Shown here: positions 33,946 to 43,222 of the stretch, piece by piece
How positions within the stretch are numbered: the first letter of the stretch is position 1
How the letters are laid out: each line of letters opens with the position of its first letter
Assembly: GCA_902589345.1 (NCBI GenBank)
Contig: CACISU010000001.1
Location: 62,001 to 126,000, forward strand
Length of the DNA: 64,000 nt
Reading direction: 5' to 3'
From: an uncultured Pelagibacteraceae bacterium
GTDB lineage: Bacteria; Pseudomonadota; Alphaproteobacteria; Pelagibacterales; Pelagibacteraceae
Position numbers and translations under genes: made by a program
Notes under the pieces: model-generated
What the model was told of the DNA's origin: nothing
What the model saw: only the letters and a program-made list of their open reading frames with translations
Database searches by the model: none

Positions 33946-35276
33946 TATCACATTTAATTGATCCAGCCGTTCTCGGTTTTATTTTAGTTGGTGTAATGCT
34001 TTTTGCAATTTTTATTGGTTTTCCAATATCTTTCACATTAATATTTTTAGGTTTTGTTTTTGGTTATTTGGGATTTGGAAAATTAGTATTTTATTTAATG
34101 ACCTTGCAGTTTTCTATGGTCATGACCGAACAAACTCTTGCCGCCGTACCACTCTTTGTATTTATGGGAATTATGATGGAACAAGCAGGTTTAATGGAAC
34201 GATTATTTTCTGCTTTTCAATTAATGCTGGCTAGAGTTAGAGGGTCTTTATATTATGCAGTTTTATTTGTTTCCGTAATTTTTGCAGCTGCAACTGGAAT
34301 AGTTGGAGCTTCAGTAACTATTTTAGGAATTATGGCAGCAAAATCGATGAATAGATCTAATTATGATGTAAAACTTGCTGCTGGTACAATTACTGCGGGT
34401 GGAACATTAGGAATATTAATTCCTCCAAGTATAATGCTTGTTGTAATGGGACCTATAATGGAAATACCTGTTACAGATTTATTTGCTGCAGCAATTTTAC
34501 CTGGAGTATTACTTGCATGTCTTTATGCGGCTTACACCACAATTAGATGTATGCTTAACCCAAACCTAGGACCTCCGCTACCAGTAGAATTAAGAGCAAC
34601 TAGCATGAAAGATGTTTGGATAGAATTTTTTATTGGTTTAGTTCCTCCAGCAGCGTTAGTTTTTGCAGCCCTAGGAAGTATTTTATTTGGTTTTGCCACC
34701 CCCACAGAAGCAGCGGGGTGTGGTGCAGCAGGATCATTAATTCTTGCGCTTGCATATAAAAAATTAACTATGAGAAAATTACAGGATGCTCTAGTTAAAA
34801 CTTTAGAAATAACTGCTTTAATAATGGTATTAGTTGCTGCTTCTAATTTTTTTGGAGCAGTTTTTGCAAGACTTGGTACGCCAATGGTATTAACTGATTT
34901 TCTTTTGTCTTTAGAGATGAATAAATATTTAATTTTAGCAATGGTAATGGTGATGATATTCTTGTTAGGATGGCCATTAGAATGGGTTCCTATTGTTATG
35001 ATTATTGTTCCAATTATATTACCATTAATTGAAGCATTAGGATTTAATTTAACTTGGTTTGCTATACTTGTTGCAGTGAATTTACAAACCGCCTGGCTCT
35101 CACCGCCAGTTGCTCTATCAGCTTATTTTTTAAAAGGAGTAGTTCCAGAATGGGATTTAAAAGATATTTATTTAGGAATGATGCAATTTATGGTTCTTCA
35201 AGTAATTGGGTTGATAATAATTATTGTATTTCCTAAGATTGTTTTATGGCTTCCAACGGTCCTATATGGACAGTAA
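33942..35276 (+). CDS. dctM: TRAP transporter large permease subunit (DctM)
   Basis: This 444-residue membrane protein has about 12 helices. DctM landmarks include 'AAVPLFVFMGIMMEQAGL', 'ITAGGTLGILIPPSIMLVVMG' and 'FGFATPTEAAGCGA' of the sodium-coupled elevator fold. The length is typical. Its start lies inside the end of dctQ. Together with dctP and dctQ it forms a complete tripartite transporter, expressed divergently from the dehydrogenase operon that might use its substrate. Confidence 0.93.
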   Translation: MISHLIDPAVLGFILVGVMLFAIFIGFPISFTLIFLGFVFGYLGFGKLVFYLMTLQFSMVMTEQTLAAVPLFVFMGIMMEQAGLMERLFSAFQLMLARVRGSLYYAVLFVSVIFAAATGIVGASVTILGIMAAKSMNRSNYDVKLAAGTITAGGTLGILIPPSIMLVVMGPIMEIPVTDLFAAAILPGVLLACLYAAYTTIRCMLNPNLGPPLPVELRATSMKDVWIEFFIGLVPPAALVFAALGSILFGFATPTEAAGCGAAGSLILALAYKKLTMRKLQDALVKTLEITALIMVLVAASNFFGAVFARLGTPMVLTDFLLSLEMNKYLILAMVMVMIFLLGWPLEWVPIVMIIVPIILPLIEALGFNLTWFAILVAVNLQTAWLSPPVALSAYFLKGVVPEWDLKDIYLGMMQFMVLQVIGLIIIIVFPKIVLWLPTVLYGQ

Positions 35277-35300
35277 AATATATTAGTTTAATATAAAGTA

Positions 35301-36758
35301 GTGATTCAAGAAAAAGAAAATTTTCCGTTAAAAAATTGGGAAATTGTATCAGTTAACCCTTCACAAAAAAACTGGACCTGGAAAGATTTATTTTGTTTTT
35401 GGGGAAGTGGAATTCAAAGTATCGTAGGCTTTTCTTTAATTGCATCAATTTATTTAATCTACGATTTAAATTTTGTAATAGTTCTTATAGGATGCCTTAT
35501 ATCCTCGATACTTGTTTATTTATTTTGTAATTTAATTGGACAGCCTTCACAAAAACATGGATTACCTTTTCCGGTAATTTTAAGGTCATCAATGGGAGTT
35601 AATGGAGCAAGGTATATTGCTCTACTAAGAGGCATAGTTGGAATTTTCATGTTTGGTGTTCAAACGTTTTTTATATCTAAGTCTATTGGTTATTTAATTA
35701 GAATTTTTATATTTAATATTGATAATAATATTTTAGATCAAGAAATATTTTTTTCTTTTTATATGGGTTTAAATATAATTGACTATACTGCTTTAATTGT
35801 TTCACTAATAATACAATATGTTTTTTTTAGCAAAGGTATTGCTAGAAATAGATCGTTTATAAATTTTTCAGCAATTTTTGTTTATTTTGGGCTGATAATA
35901 TTTTTAATTATGATAGTAGCAGAAAATTATAATGAATTATCCAAATCTATTATTTTAGTATTAAATACTGAAAATATAATTTCAAAATCTAATCTACTTC
36001 CATTACTAACTGTTATAGGAACAATGTTTGCATATCTTTCAATTGTTATTTTAAATTTTGGAGATTTTTCAAGATATGTGAAAAATGAAAATGAATTAAA
36101 AAAAGGAAATTTAAGTTTAATTTTAAATCTTTTATTATTTTCTTCATTTTCAATACTATTAGTTTTAGGTGCAGATATAATTTTAGTAAAAAAAATGATA
36201 GCAGCAGAACAATTATTAACTAATCCAACGGATATTATTGGAAAATTTGACAATACTATTTTAACTGTATTTGCTTTATTGTTTATTTTTTTTGCTTCAC
36301 TATCAACAAACTTAATAGCAAATTATATTCCATCCCAAAATGTATTGATAAATTTCTTACCAAATAATTTTTCGTTAAGGAGTGCAGGTTTTTTTATAAT
36401 TATTATAAGTTTTTTTGTGAGTTTATTTTGGCTACCAGTTTTAAGTAAAATTGGAATATTGTCCTTTGTTGATACTATAGGTGCTTTTTTTGGTCCTATT
36501 TTTGGAATTGTAATAGCTGATTTTTATTTAATCAGAAACAAAACAATTAATAATAAGGATATTTTTTCATCGATTTCTTCAAGCAGTTATTATTATACAA
36601 ACGGCTGGCATTTAAAAGCAGTGTCTGCTTTATCAGTTGGGTTCATCTTTTCTGCTTCAACTATTTGGAATTTTAACTTAAGTTTTCTTCAACCTTATTC
36701 ATGGATAATAGGTGCATTTGTTTCATGGTTATCTTATTATCTTTTAGCGAGCAAATAA
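35301..36758 (+). CDS. NCS1-family nucleobase/hydantoin-type permease
   Basis: This 485-residue transporter with about 12 helices starts at GTG, 24 bases after dctM. Helix 1 and 3 patterns ('NWTWKDLFCFWGSGIQS', 'QKHGLPFPVILRSSMGVNGA') match NCS1 carriers such as CodB, Mhp1 and PucI. These use sodium or proton gradients to take up cytosine, allantoin, purines or hydantoins. The exact substrate cannot be read from the sequence. The stop overlaps the ADH start (TAATG), so the two are translationally coupled. Confidence 0.85.
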   Translation: MIQEKENFPLKNWEIVSVNPSQKNWTWKDLFCFWGSGIQSIVGFSLIASIYLIYDLNFVIVLIGCLISSILVYLFCNLIGQPSQKHGLPFPVILRSSMGVNGARYIALLRGIVGIFMFGVQTFFISKSIGYLIRIFIFNIDNNILDQEIFFSFYMGLNIIDYTALIVSLIIQYVFFSKGIARNRSFINFSAIFVYFGLIIFLIMIVAENYNELSKSIILVLNTENIISKSNLLPLLTVIGTMFAYLSIVILNFGDFSRYVKNENELKKGNLSLILNLLLFSSFSILLVLGADIILVKKMIAAEQLLTNPTDIIGKFDNTILTVFALLFIFFASLSTNLIANYIPSQNVLINFLPNNFSLRSAGFFIIIISFFVSLFWLPVLSKIGILSFVDTIGAFFGPIFGIVIADFYLIRNKTINNKDIFSSISSSSYYYTNGWHLKAVSALSVGFIFSASTIWNFNLSFLQPYSWIIGAFVSWLSYYLLASK

Positions 36759-37762
36759 TGAAAGCATTAGTTTATACCGGTACAGAGGAATTAACTTATA
36801 AAGATTTTATTAACCCAACTTTAATTAAAGATGAAAGCATAATTAAAGTGTCAGCCTCAGGAATATGTGGGTCTGATATGCATGCTTACCATGGAAAAGA
36901 TGAAAGGAGAGTTCCTCCATTAATCTTAGGACATGAAATTAGTGGTATCATTGAGGAAGGATCTCAAAAAGGAAAAAAAGTTGTTTTGAACCCCTTAATA
37001 ACTTGTGGCAATTGTGATTATTGTAACTCAGGAAGCGAACATCTTTGCTCAAAAAGAGTTCTTTTAGGAATGAATAGGCCTATAGAAAGACAAGGAGGTT
37101 TTGCAGAATTAGTTTCTGTTCCTGATAAAAATATTTATGAACTTCCTAATGATTTAGAAATGAAAAAAGCACCAATTGCCGAGCCAACAGCCGTGTCGTT
37201 GCATGCTGTAGAATTATTTGAAAAAAGTCTTCTTAAACCTATAAAAGATCAAAAAATTTTAGTAATAGGAGGGGGCGCTATAGGATTAATTTGTGCTCTA
37301 ATATTAGAAAAGGTAAAAAAGTGTAAATCTGTTATTTTATCAGAGCCCAATGAAAGTAGACGAAACACCTGCTCAAAAAATTTAAAATCTCAATGTTTGA
37401 AACCCCACGATCCTGAGGTGGAGAATAATTCATTTGACTTAATTTTTGATACTGTGGGCCTCGAAATTACAAGACAAAATGCAATTAAACTTGCCAACCC
37501 TGGTGCAACAATTATTCATATAGGATTAACCCAACCTGCTGGAATTTTTGATTTTAGAAAAGCAACTTTACAAGAAATTACATTCATAGGAACTTATTGC
37601 TATACAAACAACGATTTTGCAAAAACTTTAGAAATTTTAAACAATAAACAAATTGGAGACTTAAATTGGATCGAGTTTAGAGATTTAAGTAAAGGATCAG
37701 AAGCTTTTAAGCAAATTCATGATGGAACTTGCTCTTCTCCAAAGATAATACTTATTCCTTAA
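36758..37762 (+). CDS. Zinc-dependent medium-chain alcohol/sugar dehydrogenase
   Basis: This 334-residue MDR protein has catalytic zinc ligands Cys37, His59 and Glu60 (GHE), structural zinc cysteines 83, 86, 89 and 97, and the NAD-binding glycine motif VIGGGAIG near 183-190. The start at 36758 is chosen by the TAATG overlap with the permease. An upstream ATG in the same frame would run 57 bases into it. The substrate is unknown (threonine/sorbitol/galactitol-type). Coupling to the NCS1 permease suggests it may act on the imported compound, which is unusual for a nucleobase carrier. Confidence 0.85.
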   Translation: MKALVYTGTEELTYKDFINPTLIKDESIIKVSASGICGSDMHAYHGKDERRVPPLILGHEISGIIEEGSQKGKKVVLNPLITCGNCDYCNSGSEHLCSKRVLLGMNRPIERQGGFAELVSVPDKNIYELPNDLEMKKAPIAEPTAVSLHAVELFEKSLLKPIKDQKILVIGGGAIGLICALILEKVKKCKSVILSEPNESRRNTCSKNLKSQCLKPHDPEVENNSFDLIFDTVGLEITRQNAIKLANPGATIIHIGLTQPAGIFDFRKATLQEITFIGTYCYTNNDFAKTLEILNNKQIGDLNWIEFRDLSKGSEAFKQIHDGTCSSPKIILIP

Positions 37763-37893
37763 TTTATTGGTTTTTTTAGTGGTAAGATCAGCTTTTTCAC
37801 CTTTTCAGCTTTTATTTCTTTAGATATCACTGGTGCCAAAAGAATAACTGACCAGTACAAAAGTAATATAAAAATTGAAAATGATTTAATCAT
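37759..37893 (-). CDS. Small membrane protein, 44 residues
   Basis: ATG is at 37893, and the gene overlaps the dehydrogenase stop tail-to-tail by 4 bases. One hydrophobic helix spans about residues 5-23 ('FILLLYWSVILLAPVI'), followed by a Lys-rich tail (KEIKAEKVKK...KK). A longer version from 37944 is possible but adds a second hydrophobic run without a better start signal. The function is unknown. The helix pattern 'YW-x-V-I' also occurs in the 49-residue protein at 21048. Confidence 0.5.
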   Translation of the reverse strand: MIKSFSIFILLLYWSVILLAPVISKEIKAEKVKKLILPLKKPIN

Positions 37894-37999
37894 AACTTGT
37901 ATATAATAGTTAATAATGATTATAGAATGTTGCAATAATGACAAAAATTTGATTAATAAAAAAATGTTGAATTGATATTTCCTTAGTTTATAGAAAGTT

Positions 38000-38644
38000 A
38001 TGGGTCGTTACATAATCAAAATCTTAATTTCGTATTTTTTGTTAGTAAATCCAGTATATTCTGAAAAAATACAAGCCTTTAACTTCACAATCGATGAATT
38101 TGATTCTTTAGAAGTTAAAAAAGTAAAAAAACTTACCACTTATAAGTTGGGATCCAATGAAAATGGAAATTTTCTAAGAGCAGAAGCTGAAGGAGTAGGG
38201 TCTGGCTTAGGTAAAAAACTTAAAATTGACCTAGAAAAAACTCCTTTTATAAACATAACATGGAAGATTGAAAAAGATTTAAGAGGAATTATTGAAAATA
38301 GTAAAAAGGGACATGATTTTGCAGCTAGAGTCTTTGTTGTAAAAAAAACTGGATTAACAGCATTATCAAATAAAGCGATAAATTATGTGTTTTCAAGCAA
38401 TAATAGCGTTAATGAACATTGGAGAAGTCCATATACCAAAAGTTCAATTGATTATGTATTATCAACTACAAAAGAGCATTCGAATGAATGGGTCACAGTA
38501 AAATCTAATGTGAAAGATGATTTTAAAAAACTACATGGTTTAGATGTAAAAGTCTTAGACGGTTTAGCCATAATGACAGATACAGATAACAGTAAATTAA
38601 AAGCCATTTCCTATTATCAAAATATTTATTTTTCCTCTGAATAA
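38000..38644 (+). CDS. DUF3047 family exported protein
   Basis: This 214-residue protein has a cleavable-looking signal peptide (about 1-21, ending VYS). The mature part shows the DUF3047 pattern: 'NITWKIEKDL', 'DFAARVFVVKK', 'NYVFSS' and 'LDGLAIMTDTDNSK', ending with 'YYQNIYFSS'. The fold is beta-rich and periplasmic. No biochemical role is established for the family as far as I know. It stands alone, divergent from the 44-residue gene. Confidence 0.82.
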   Translation: MGRYIIKILISYFLLVNPVYSEKIQAFNFTIDEFDSLEVKKVKKLTTYKLGSNENGNFLRAEAEGVGSGLGKKLKIDLEKTPFINITWKIEKDLRGIIENSKKGHDFAARVFVVKKTGLTALSNKAINYVFSSNNSVNEHWRSPYTKSSIDYVLSTTKEHSNEWVTVKSNVKDDFKKLHGLDVKVLDGLAIMTDTDNSKLKAISYYQNIYFSSE

Positions 38645-38785
38645 CTAAATACTTATGTATTTTTTAAGTGCCATACTTAATAATGATAATAAAATTGCCG
38701 CTATAACATCCAATAATGGTGCAGCCTCGGGATATCCAAAATTCCACAAAATAACTCCAATAAGCCAAATTATATAAATTTTCAT
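38645..38785 (-). CDS. Small membrane protein, 46 residues
   Basis: ATG is at 38785 and TAG at 38647-38645, exactly abutting the DUF3047 stop. Two hydrophobic stretches (residues 3-13 and 23-41) are separated by 'NFGYPEAAP', giving a helical hairpin. It ends KKYISI. Aromatic residues at the interface (IWLIGVILWNFGYP) look like a genuine membrane protein. The start lies 45 bases from the divergent thioesterase start. The function is unknown. Confidence 0.62.
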   Translation of the reverse strand: MKIYIIWLIGVILWNFGYPEAAPLLDVIAAILLSLLSMALKKYISI

Positions 38786-38830
38786 AATTGCATTAGTATA
38801 TAAATTTTAAGTTATTTGATATTATTAATT

Positions 38831-39226
38831 ATGTCTAAAAATTTTATATTTAAATTAAAAGTTTATTACGAAGATACTGACTCAGGAGGTGTTGTATATT
38901 ACGCAAACTATTTAAAATTTTTAGAAAGAGCAAGATCAGAGTTAATATATTCTTTTGGATTAAGTAATAAAAAACTACTAAAAGAATATGACACTTTAAT
39001 TATTGTTAAGTCTTGTAATATTCAATATAAAAAACCTGCTAAACTAGAAGATGAATTAGAAATAGATTCAAAAATTAAATCTTTTACAAAAACTTCATTT
39101 ACTATTGATCAAACTATAAAAAGAAAAGAAGAAATTATTTCTTTAGCTGAAATTGTTTTGGTCACAGTAGATAAGAGTGGCAAGCCAATAAAAATACCAA
39201 AAATATTAGCAAATTTTATAGAATAA
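38831..39226 (+). CDS. ybgC: YbgC-type acyl-CoA thioesterase (hot-dog fold)
   Basis: This 131-residue thioesterase carries the 4HBT/YbgC signature 'YYEDTDSGGVVYYANYLKFLERAR', with catalytic Asp17. I start it at the ATG at 38831. A TTG 15 bases upstream is in frame but weaker. YbgC usually precedes tolQRAB; no tol gene is nearby here, so it is a detached copy. It probably hydrolyses short or phospholipid-linked acyl-CoAs. It is convergent with the uracil-DNA glycosylase, 5 bases apart. Confidence 0.88.
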   Translation: MSKNFIFKLKVYYEDTDSGGVVYYANYLKFLERARSELIYSFGLSNKKLLKEYDTLIIVKSCNIQYKKPAKLEDELEIDSKIKSFTKTSFTIDQTIKRKEEIISLAEIVLVTVDKSGKPIKIPKILANFIE

Positions 39227-39231
39227 ATTAT

Positions 39232-39906
39232 CTAAACTAATTTTTGTATTTTTTTAAATAAATTAGTCATTTTTTCTTCATCAATCCTTCCGGTATTAAC
39301 ATTACGAGGACTAGGGTGATAACAACCAACTAATAAGATATTATTAGGTAATTTATAAATAGTATCATGACCAAATTTAATTTTTTTCAAAAAATTATAA
39401 TTTGATTGATAAAAATATGAACACGCATCAAAAGCTATCTTGCCTAAAGCGACTATAACTTTTAAATTTTTAAGTTTATTTATCTCTTGATTAAAAAAGC
39501 TAAAACAATTATCTAATTCTATTTTTAACGGCTTATCTCCTGGTGGTACACATTTAAGAGCAGTAGTTATAAATGCGTTTTTTAATTTTAATCCATCATT
39601 TAAATGTATTGAAGTTGATTTATTAGAAATATTTGCATTATGTAAACATTTATATAAAAAATCAGATGACTTATCGCCTGTAAAAACTCTACCTGTTCTT
39701 GTTCCTCCATGTGCTGCAGGAGCAAGTCCTACAAATAAAATTTTTCCATTTGAATCGCCAAAACCTGTAATAGGCTTACCCCAATATGTTTCATGCATAT
39801 ATTGTTTTCTTTTTTCTTTAGATATTTTTTTTCTGAATTTAACTAATCTTGGACATTTATTACATTTTATAATTGTTTTATTTAATTTATCAAAACTCAG
39901 ATTCAT
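39232..39906 (-). CDS. Family 5 uracil-DNA glycosylase (UDGb, 4Fe-4S)
   Basis: This 224-residue glycosylase has motif 'GLAPAAHGGTRTGR' at 60-73 and C-terminal motif 'HPSPRNVNTGR', both diagnostic of the UDGb family, which removes uracil and hypoxanthine from DNA. Cys15, Cys18, Cys119 and Cys134 are placed to hold a [4Fe-4S] cluster. The length is typical. Only the family-5 enzyme is seen here, and whether the genome also has family-4 UDG cannot be told. Confidence 0.9.
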   Translation of the reverse strand: MNLSFDKLNKTIIKCNKCPRLVKFRKKISKEKRKQYMHETYWGKPITGFGDSNGKILFVGLAPAAHGGTRTGRVFTGDKSSDFLYKCLHNANISNKSTSIHLNDGLKLKNAFITTALKCVPPGDKPLKIELDNCFSFFNQEINKLKNLKVIVALGKIAFDACSYFYQSNYNFLKKIKFGHDTIYKLPNNILLVGCYHPSPRNVNTGRIDEEKMTNLFKKIQKLV

Positions 39907-39963
39907 AGATGATTTTATTTATGTATTTATTTTATAGTATTATAGACTATATTAAAATATCTG

Positions 39964-40482
39964 ATGTCAAAAAAATATAAAGTATACAAATCATTTATAA
40001 GCAAAGAAGATTGTGATTTATTGAATGAATGGGTTTTAGAAAATAAAATAAAATTTTCTGAAGGAAGAATGAAAGGTATGAGACTAACTAGTAGATATAG
40101 TTTTGATATTGAATTTCCTAAAAAGGCCTATGAAATAAGAGATGAAATAATTAAAAAATTAAATTTTACTAATTATTCGTTTCCTCCTTATAAAGATGGA
40201 ATGGTTTCAAGTTTTGCTGCACCTGGTGACACTTGTTATCTACACAAAGATCCAGTTTGGGAAACAGGCACAACAACAATTCATTGTAATATTTTATTAT
40301 CAGACTCAGAAGGAGGAGAACCTTTAATCGAGAATGATAAACTAGATTTAAAAAAAGGTGATCTTTGGATGTATCCTGTCTCAGAAGTTAAACATGGCGC
40401 TGACCTTGTAAAAGGTGAAATACCAAGAACACTTTGGATTTTTGGATTTTGCTTTCATCCATTTAATTCTCCTTTGAATTAA
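39964..40482 (+). CDS. Putative 2-oxoglutarate/Fe(II)-dependent oxygenase
   Basis: This 172-residue protein has a compact double-stranded beta-helix pattern: His94 and Asp96 (LHKDP), distal His144 (EVKHGA) and Arg155 (PRTLWIFGF) fit the iron- and 2-oxoglutarate-binding residues of the prolyl-hydroxylase-like family. 'GGEPLIENDKLDLKKGDLWMYP' matches the central strands. The substrate is unknown. It stands alone between the glycosylase (divergent) and the 56-residue membrane protein (convergent). Confidence 0.68.
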   Translation: MSKKYKVYKSFISKEDCDLLNEWVLENKIKFSEGRMKGMRLTSRYSFDIEFPKKAYEIRDEIIKKLNFTNYSFPPYKDGMVSSFAAPGDTCYLHKDPVWETGTTTIHCNILLSDSEGGEPLIENDKLDLKKGDLWMYPVSEVKHGADLVKGEIPRTLWIFGFCFHPFNSPLN

Positions 40483-40490
40483 ATTTAATT

Positions 40491-40661
40491 TTATTGGATA
40501 TTTTTTTTCTCTGAATAAAAAAGAAAAATTAAAAAAATTGCCGTCCAAATAATGCCTAATAAGGATTTTGGACTAGTTTCAGCTTCCCACAAATCTAAAA
40601 CAAGAGCACCAAACAACAACCCAACTACATAAATTATTATAACAATATCCGATTTTCTCAT
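40491..40661 (-). CDS. Small membrane protein, 56 residues, coupled to DUF1289
   Basis: ATG at 40661 overlaps the DUF1289 stop as ATGA, and TAA is at 40493-40491. Two hydrophobic helices (residues 6-22 and 34-50) are separated by the acidic loop 'DLWEAETSPKS'. It is probably a two-span inner-membrane protein. The coupling supports translation. The function is unknown. Confidence 0.62.
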   Translation of the reverse strand: MRKSDIVIIIYVVGLLFGALVLDLWEAETSPKSLLGIIWTAIFLIFLFYSEKKNIQ

Positions 40662-40906
40662 TTTAAATTTTGTTTTTTGAATAATGAAATTCCTTCTTTT
40701 TTTTTATTATTATACGATTCTTTGAAACTTTCTAGTTGCCATCCATTTAATCTTGTTTGAATTTCTTCTATATTTTTAGATTTCCAATCATCAGTTGTAC
40801 TTTCTTCTTTCCAAATTCGCTTTTCTTCGTTACTTCGACCACAACCATAACAATATCCACTGACAGGATCCATTCTACAGATACTTATACAAGGTGAAAT
40901 AATCAT
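40658..40906 (-). CDS. DUF1289 family Cys-rich protein
   Basis: This 82-residue protein has Cys6, Cys10, Cys19 and Cys22 in 'SPCISICRMDPVSGYCYGCGR', the DUF1289 signature and a likely metal site. The family is widespread in proteobacteria and is sometimes annotated as a Fe-S protein. The function is unproven. The C-terminal 30 residues, Lys-rich and helical, go beyond the minimal family length. It is the first gene of a two-gene operon with a membrane protein. Confidence 0.88.
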   Translation of the reverse strand: MIISPCISICRMDPVSGYCYGCGRSNEEKRIWKEESTTDDWKSKNIEEIQTRLNGWQLESFKESYNNKKKEGISLFKKQNLK

Positions 40907-40988
40907 TTTTTTTAAATTATTATCATATATTTACACTATTATTCTAATTGGACAAATTAGATCTATAATATATAAAACAGCAATAATT

Positions 40989-41073
40989 GGGCGAGTGGCG
41001 GAATTGGTAGACGCGTTGGTCTTAGGAACCAATAGTGCAAGCTGTGAAGGTTCGAGTCCTTTCTCGCCTACCA
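40989..41073 (+). tRNA. tRNA-Leu (anticodon TAG)
   Basis: The 85-base class II tRNA has acceptor GGGCGAG/CTCGCCT (G1-T72 wobble) and D-arm GGAATTGGTAGACGC. The anticodon stem TTGGT/ACCAA holds loop CTTAGGA with anticodon TAG. The variable arm is long, the T-arm has GGTTCGAGTCC, A73 is the discriminator, and CCA is encoded at 41071-41073. It lies 9 bases before the trigger factor start. Confidence 0.97.
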
Positions 41074-41082
41074 TTAAACATT

Positions 41083-42489
41083 ATGAAGATAACTTTAGAA
41101 AATTCAAAAGGTCTTAACAAAGACTTTAAAATATCTGTAGATAAAACAACTATGACTTCATACATGAATGAAAAATATGATGAAGTTAAAAAAAATATAG
41201 TTTTAAAAGGTTTCAGACCAGGAAAAGTTCCAAAGGAAATTCTACAAAAACAATTTGGCAAACAAATTATGAGTGAAGTTTTGGATAAAGTTTTGAGAGA
41301 AACTAGCACTAAAGCATTAGAGGAAAAAAAAATTAAACCAATAGGTCAACCTAAAATTGATCTTAAAACATATGGAGAAGATAAAGAATTAGAATATATT
41401 ATTTCAGTAACAGAATATCCTAAAATTGACCTAAAACAGATCGAAAATATAAATTTTGATGACTATTCAGTCAAAGTAGAGGCAAAAGAAGTAGAAAAAA
41501 GAATTGAGTTAATAGCTGCGCATCAAAATAAATTTATCGATGCTGAAGATCAAATAAAATCAAAAGAAGGTGATTTAGTTGTTTTTGATTATAAAGCTAC
41601 TGTTGAAGGAAGTGAATTTAAGGGAAATGAAGGAAAAAATACTCAATTAGTATTAGGAAAAGATCTTTTCATCAAAGGTTTTGATAAACACCTAATCGGA
41701 TATAAAAAAAATGATAGTGTAAATGTTGAAGCTAACTTACCAGAAAATTTCCCAGAAAAAGAATATCAAAATAAAAAAGCAGTTTTTAATTGTAAAATTC
41801 TAGCAATAAAACATAAACAAGATGTGAAAATCGACGATGAGTTTGCAAAAAGTGTTGGAGCAAAAGATTTAACAAATTTAAAAGAAATGGTTTCCCAACA
41901 AGTAAGTGAAGAATTAATAAATTCTTTAAGTTTAATAACTAGCAAACAAATTATAAAACAGATTGAAAAATTTAAAATTGAAGAGCTGCCTAAAAATATT
42001 TTAGATGAAGAATTTAAAATTTTAACTCAAGGAATGAAAGAAGATGAAATTAAGAAGAATAAAAAAAGTTTAGAGGATCAAGCAAAGAGTAGAATTAAAA
42101 CAGGTTTAATTATGAATGAGTATGGTGAAAAAAATCAAATTAATGTTACAGAACAAGAAATGCAAAATGAGATACAAAAACAATTAAGAATGATGCCAGG
42201 ACAAGAAAAAATGGTTCAAGAATATTACCAAAAAAATCCTTCAGTATTGGCAAATTTGAGGGGGTCTTTATACGAAGAAAAAATTATTAAATCTATAAAA
42301 GAAAAAGCTAAAGGTAACAAAAAAAATATTTCCAAAGATCAGGCTGAAAAAATAATAAAAGATGATAACAAAATTAATCAAGATGAAATACTAGCTAAAA
42401 AATCATCCTCTAAAACTACAAAACTGAGCGAAAAATCTAAAAAACAACCACAAAAAAAAACTAAATTAAAAAAAGTTAGCAAAAAGTAA
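41083..42489 (+). CDS. tig: Trigger factor (ribosome-associated chaperone)
   Basis: This 468-residue protein has an N-terminal ribosome-binding domain with the signature '[18 protein letters not shown]' near 45-62 (FRxGKxP loop), a central FKBP-type PPIase domain about 155-245, a helical C-terminal chaperone domain, and a Lys-rich tail from about 405. It binds nascent chains at the exit tunnel. The start at 41083 directly follows tRNA-Leu. An upstream in-frame TTG would lie inside the tRNA. It heads tig-clpP-clpX-lon. Confidence 0.95.
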   Translation: MKITLENSKGLNKDFKISVDKTTMTSYMNEKYDEVKKNIVLKGFRPGKVPKEILQKQFGKQIMSEVLDKVLRETSTKALEEKKIKPIGQPKIDLKTYGEDKELEYIISVTEYPKIDLKQIENINFDDYSVKVEAKEVEKRIELIAAHQNKFIDAEDQIKSKEGDLVVFDYKATVEGSEFKGNEGKNTQLVLGKDLFIKGFDKHLIGYKKNDSVNVEANLPENFPEKEYQNKKAVFNCKILAIKHKQDVKIDDEFAKSVGAKDLTNLKEMVSQQVSEELINSLSLITSKQIIKQIEKFKIEELPKNILDEEFKILTQGMKEDEIKKNKKSLEDQAKSRIKTGLIMNEYGEKNQINVTEQEMQNEIQKQLRMMPGQEKMVQEYYQKNPSVLANLRGSLYEEKIIKSIKEKAKGNKKNISKDQAEKIIKDDNKINQDEILAKKSSSKTTKLSEKSKKQPQKKTKLKKVSKK

Positions 42490-42521
42490 TCTCAAGTTGT
42501 ATAAAGGATGCGAATCAACTT

Positions 42522-43133
42522 ATGAGCATAAAAATACCTGAACATCTAAATACTCTAATCCCAATGGTTGTTGAGCAATCAAATAGAGGGGAAAGAGCTT
42601 ATGATATTTATTCAAGATTATTAAAAGAAAGAATTGTTTTTCTTGTAGGTCCTATTAATGATAGCGTTGCTTCTTTGGTAACCGCCCAGTTATTATTTTT
42701 AGAGTCTGAAGATCCAAAAAAAGAAATTTCGTTGTATATTAATAGCCCAGGAGGCCTTGTCACTGCAGGATTAGGTATTTACGACACAATGCAATATATA
42801 AAACCTGACGTTTCAACTTTATGTATTGGGCAAGCAGCTAGCATGGGTTCTTTTCTGTTAGCGGCTGGGACAAAAGGAAAAAGATTTTCTCTTCCCAATT
42901 CAAGAATAATGGTCCACCAACCTTCAGCAGGCTATCAAGGTCAAGCTACTGATATTGAAATCCATGCGAATGAAGTATTGTCATTAAAAAAAAGACTTAA
43001 TGAAATTTATTCTAAGCACACAAAAAAATCAGTAGATGAAATTAAAACAGCACTTGAAAGAGATAATTTCATGACACCAGATAATGCAAAAGATTTTGGC
43101 TTGATAGATAAAGTGGTAGATAAAAGATCCTAA
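42522..43133 (+). CDS. clpP: ATP-dependent Clp protease proteolytic subunit
   Basis: This 203-residue serine protease has the catalytic triad Ser107 (GQAASMGS), His132 (MVHQPSAG) and Asp181 (ERDNFM). It forms tetradecamers that degrade unfolded or tagged proteins delivered by ClpX, encoded next. The length and sequence are ordinary. Confidence 0.97.
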   Translation: MSIKIPEHLNTLIPMVVEQSNRGERAYDIYSRLLKERIVFLVGPINDSVASLVTAQLLFLESEDPKKEISLYINSPGGLVTAGLGIYDTMQYIKPDVSTLCIGQAASMGSFLLAAGTKGKRFSLPNSRIMVHQPSAGYQGQATDIEIHANEVLSLKKRLNEIYSKHTKKSVDEIKTALERDNFMTPDNAKDFGLIDKVVDKRS

Positions 43134-43222
43134 ATAACTATATCTAGTACAAGTCTCAACCTATACTTGATTAGAAAGAGTCTTTTGTAATAAAGTGTAT
43201 TAACTGATTCGATTTAAAATTT

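Noticed and set aside
35927-36253. 108-codon minus-strand frame inside the NCS1 permease
   Set aside because: It is an antisense shadow with no family resemblance and no upstream signal.
43134-43222. clpP-clpX gap as a regulatory RNA
   Set aside because: It is 89 bases long with no clear inverted repeats or motif, so at most a promoter can be suspected.
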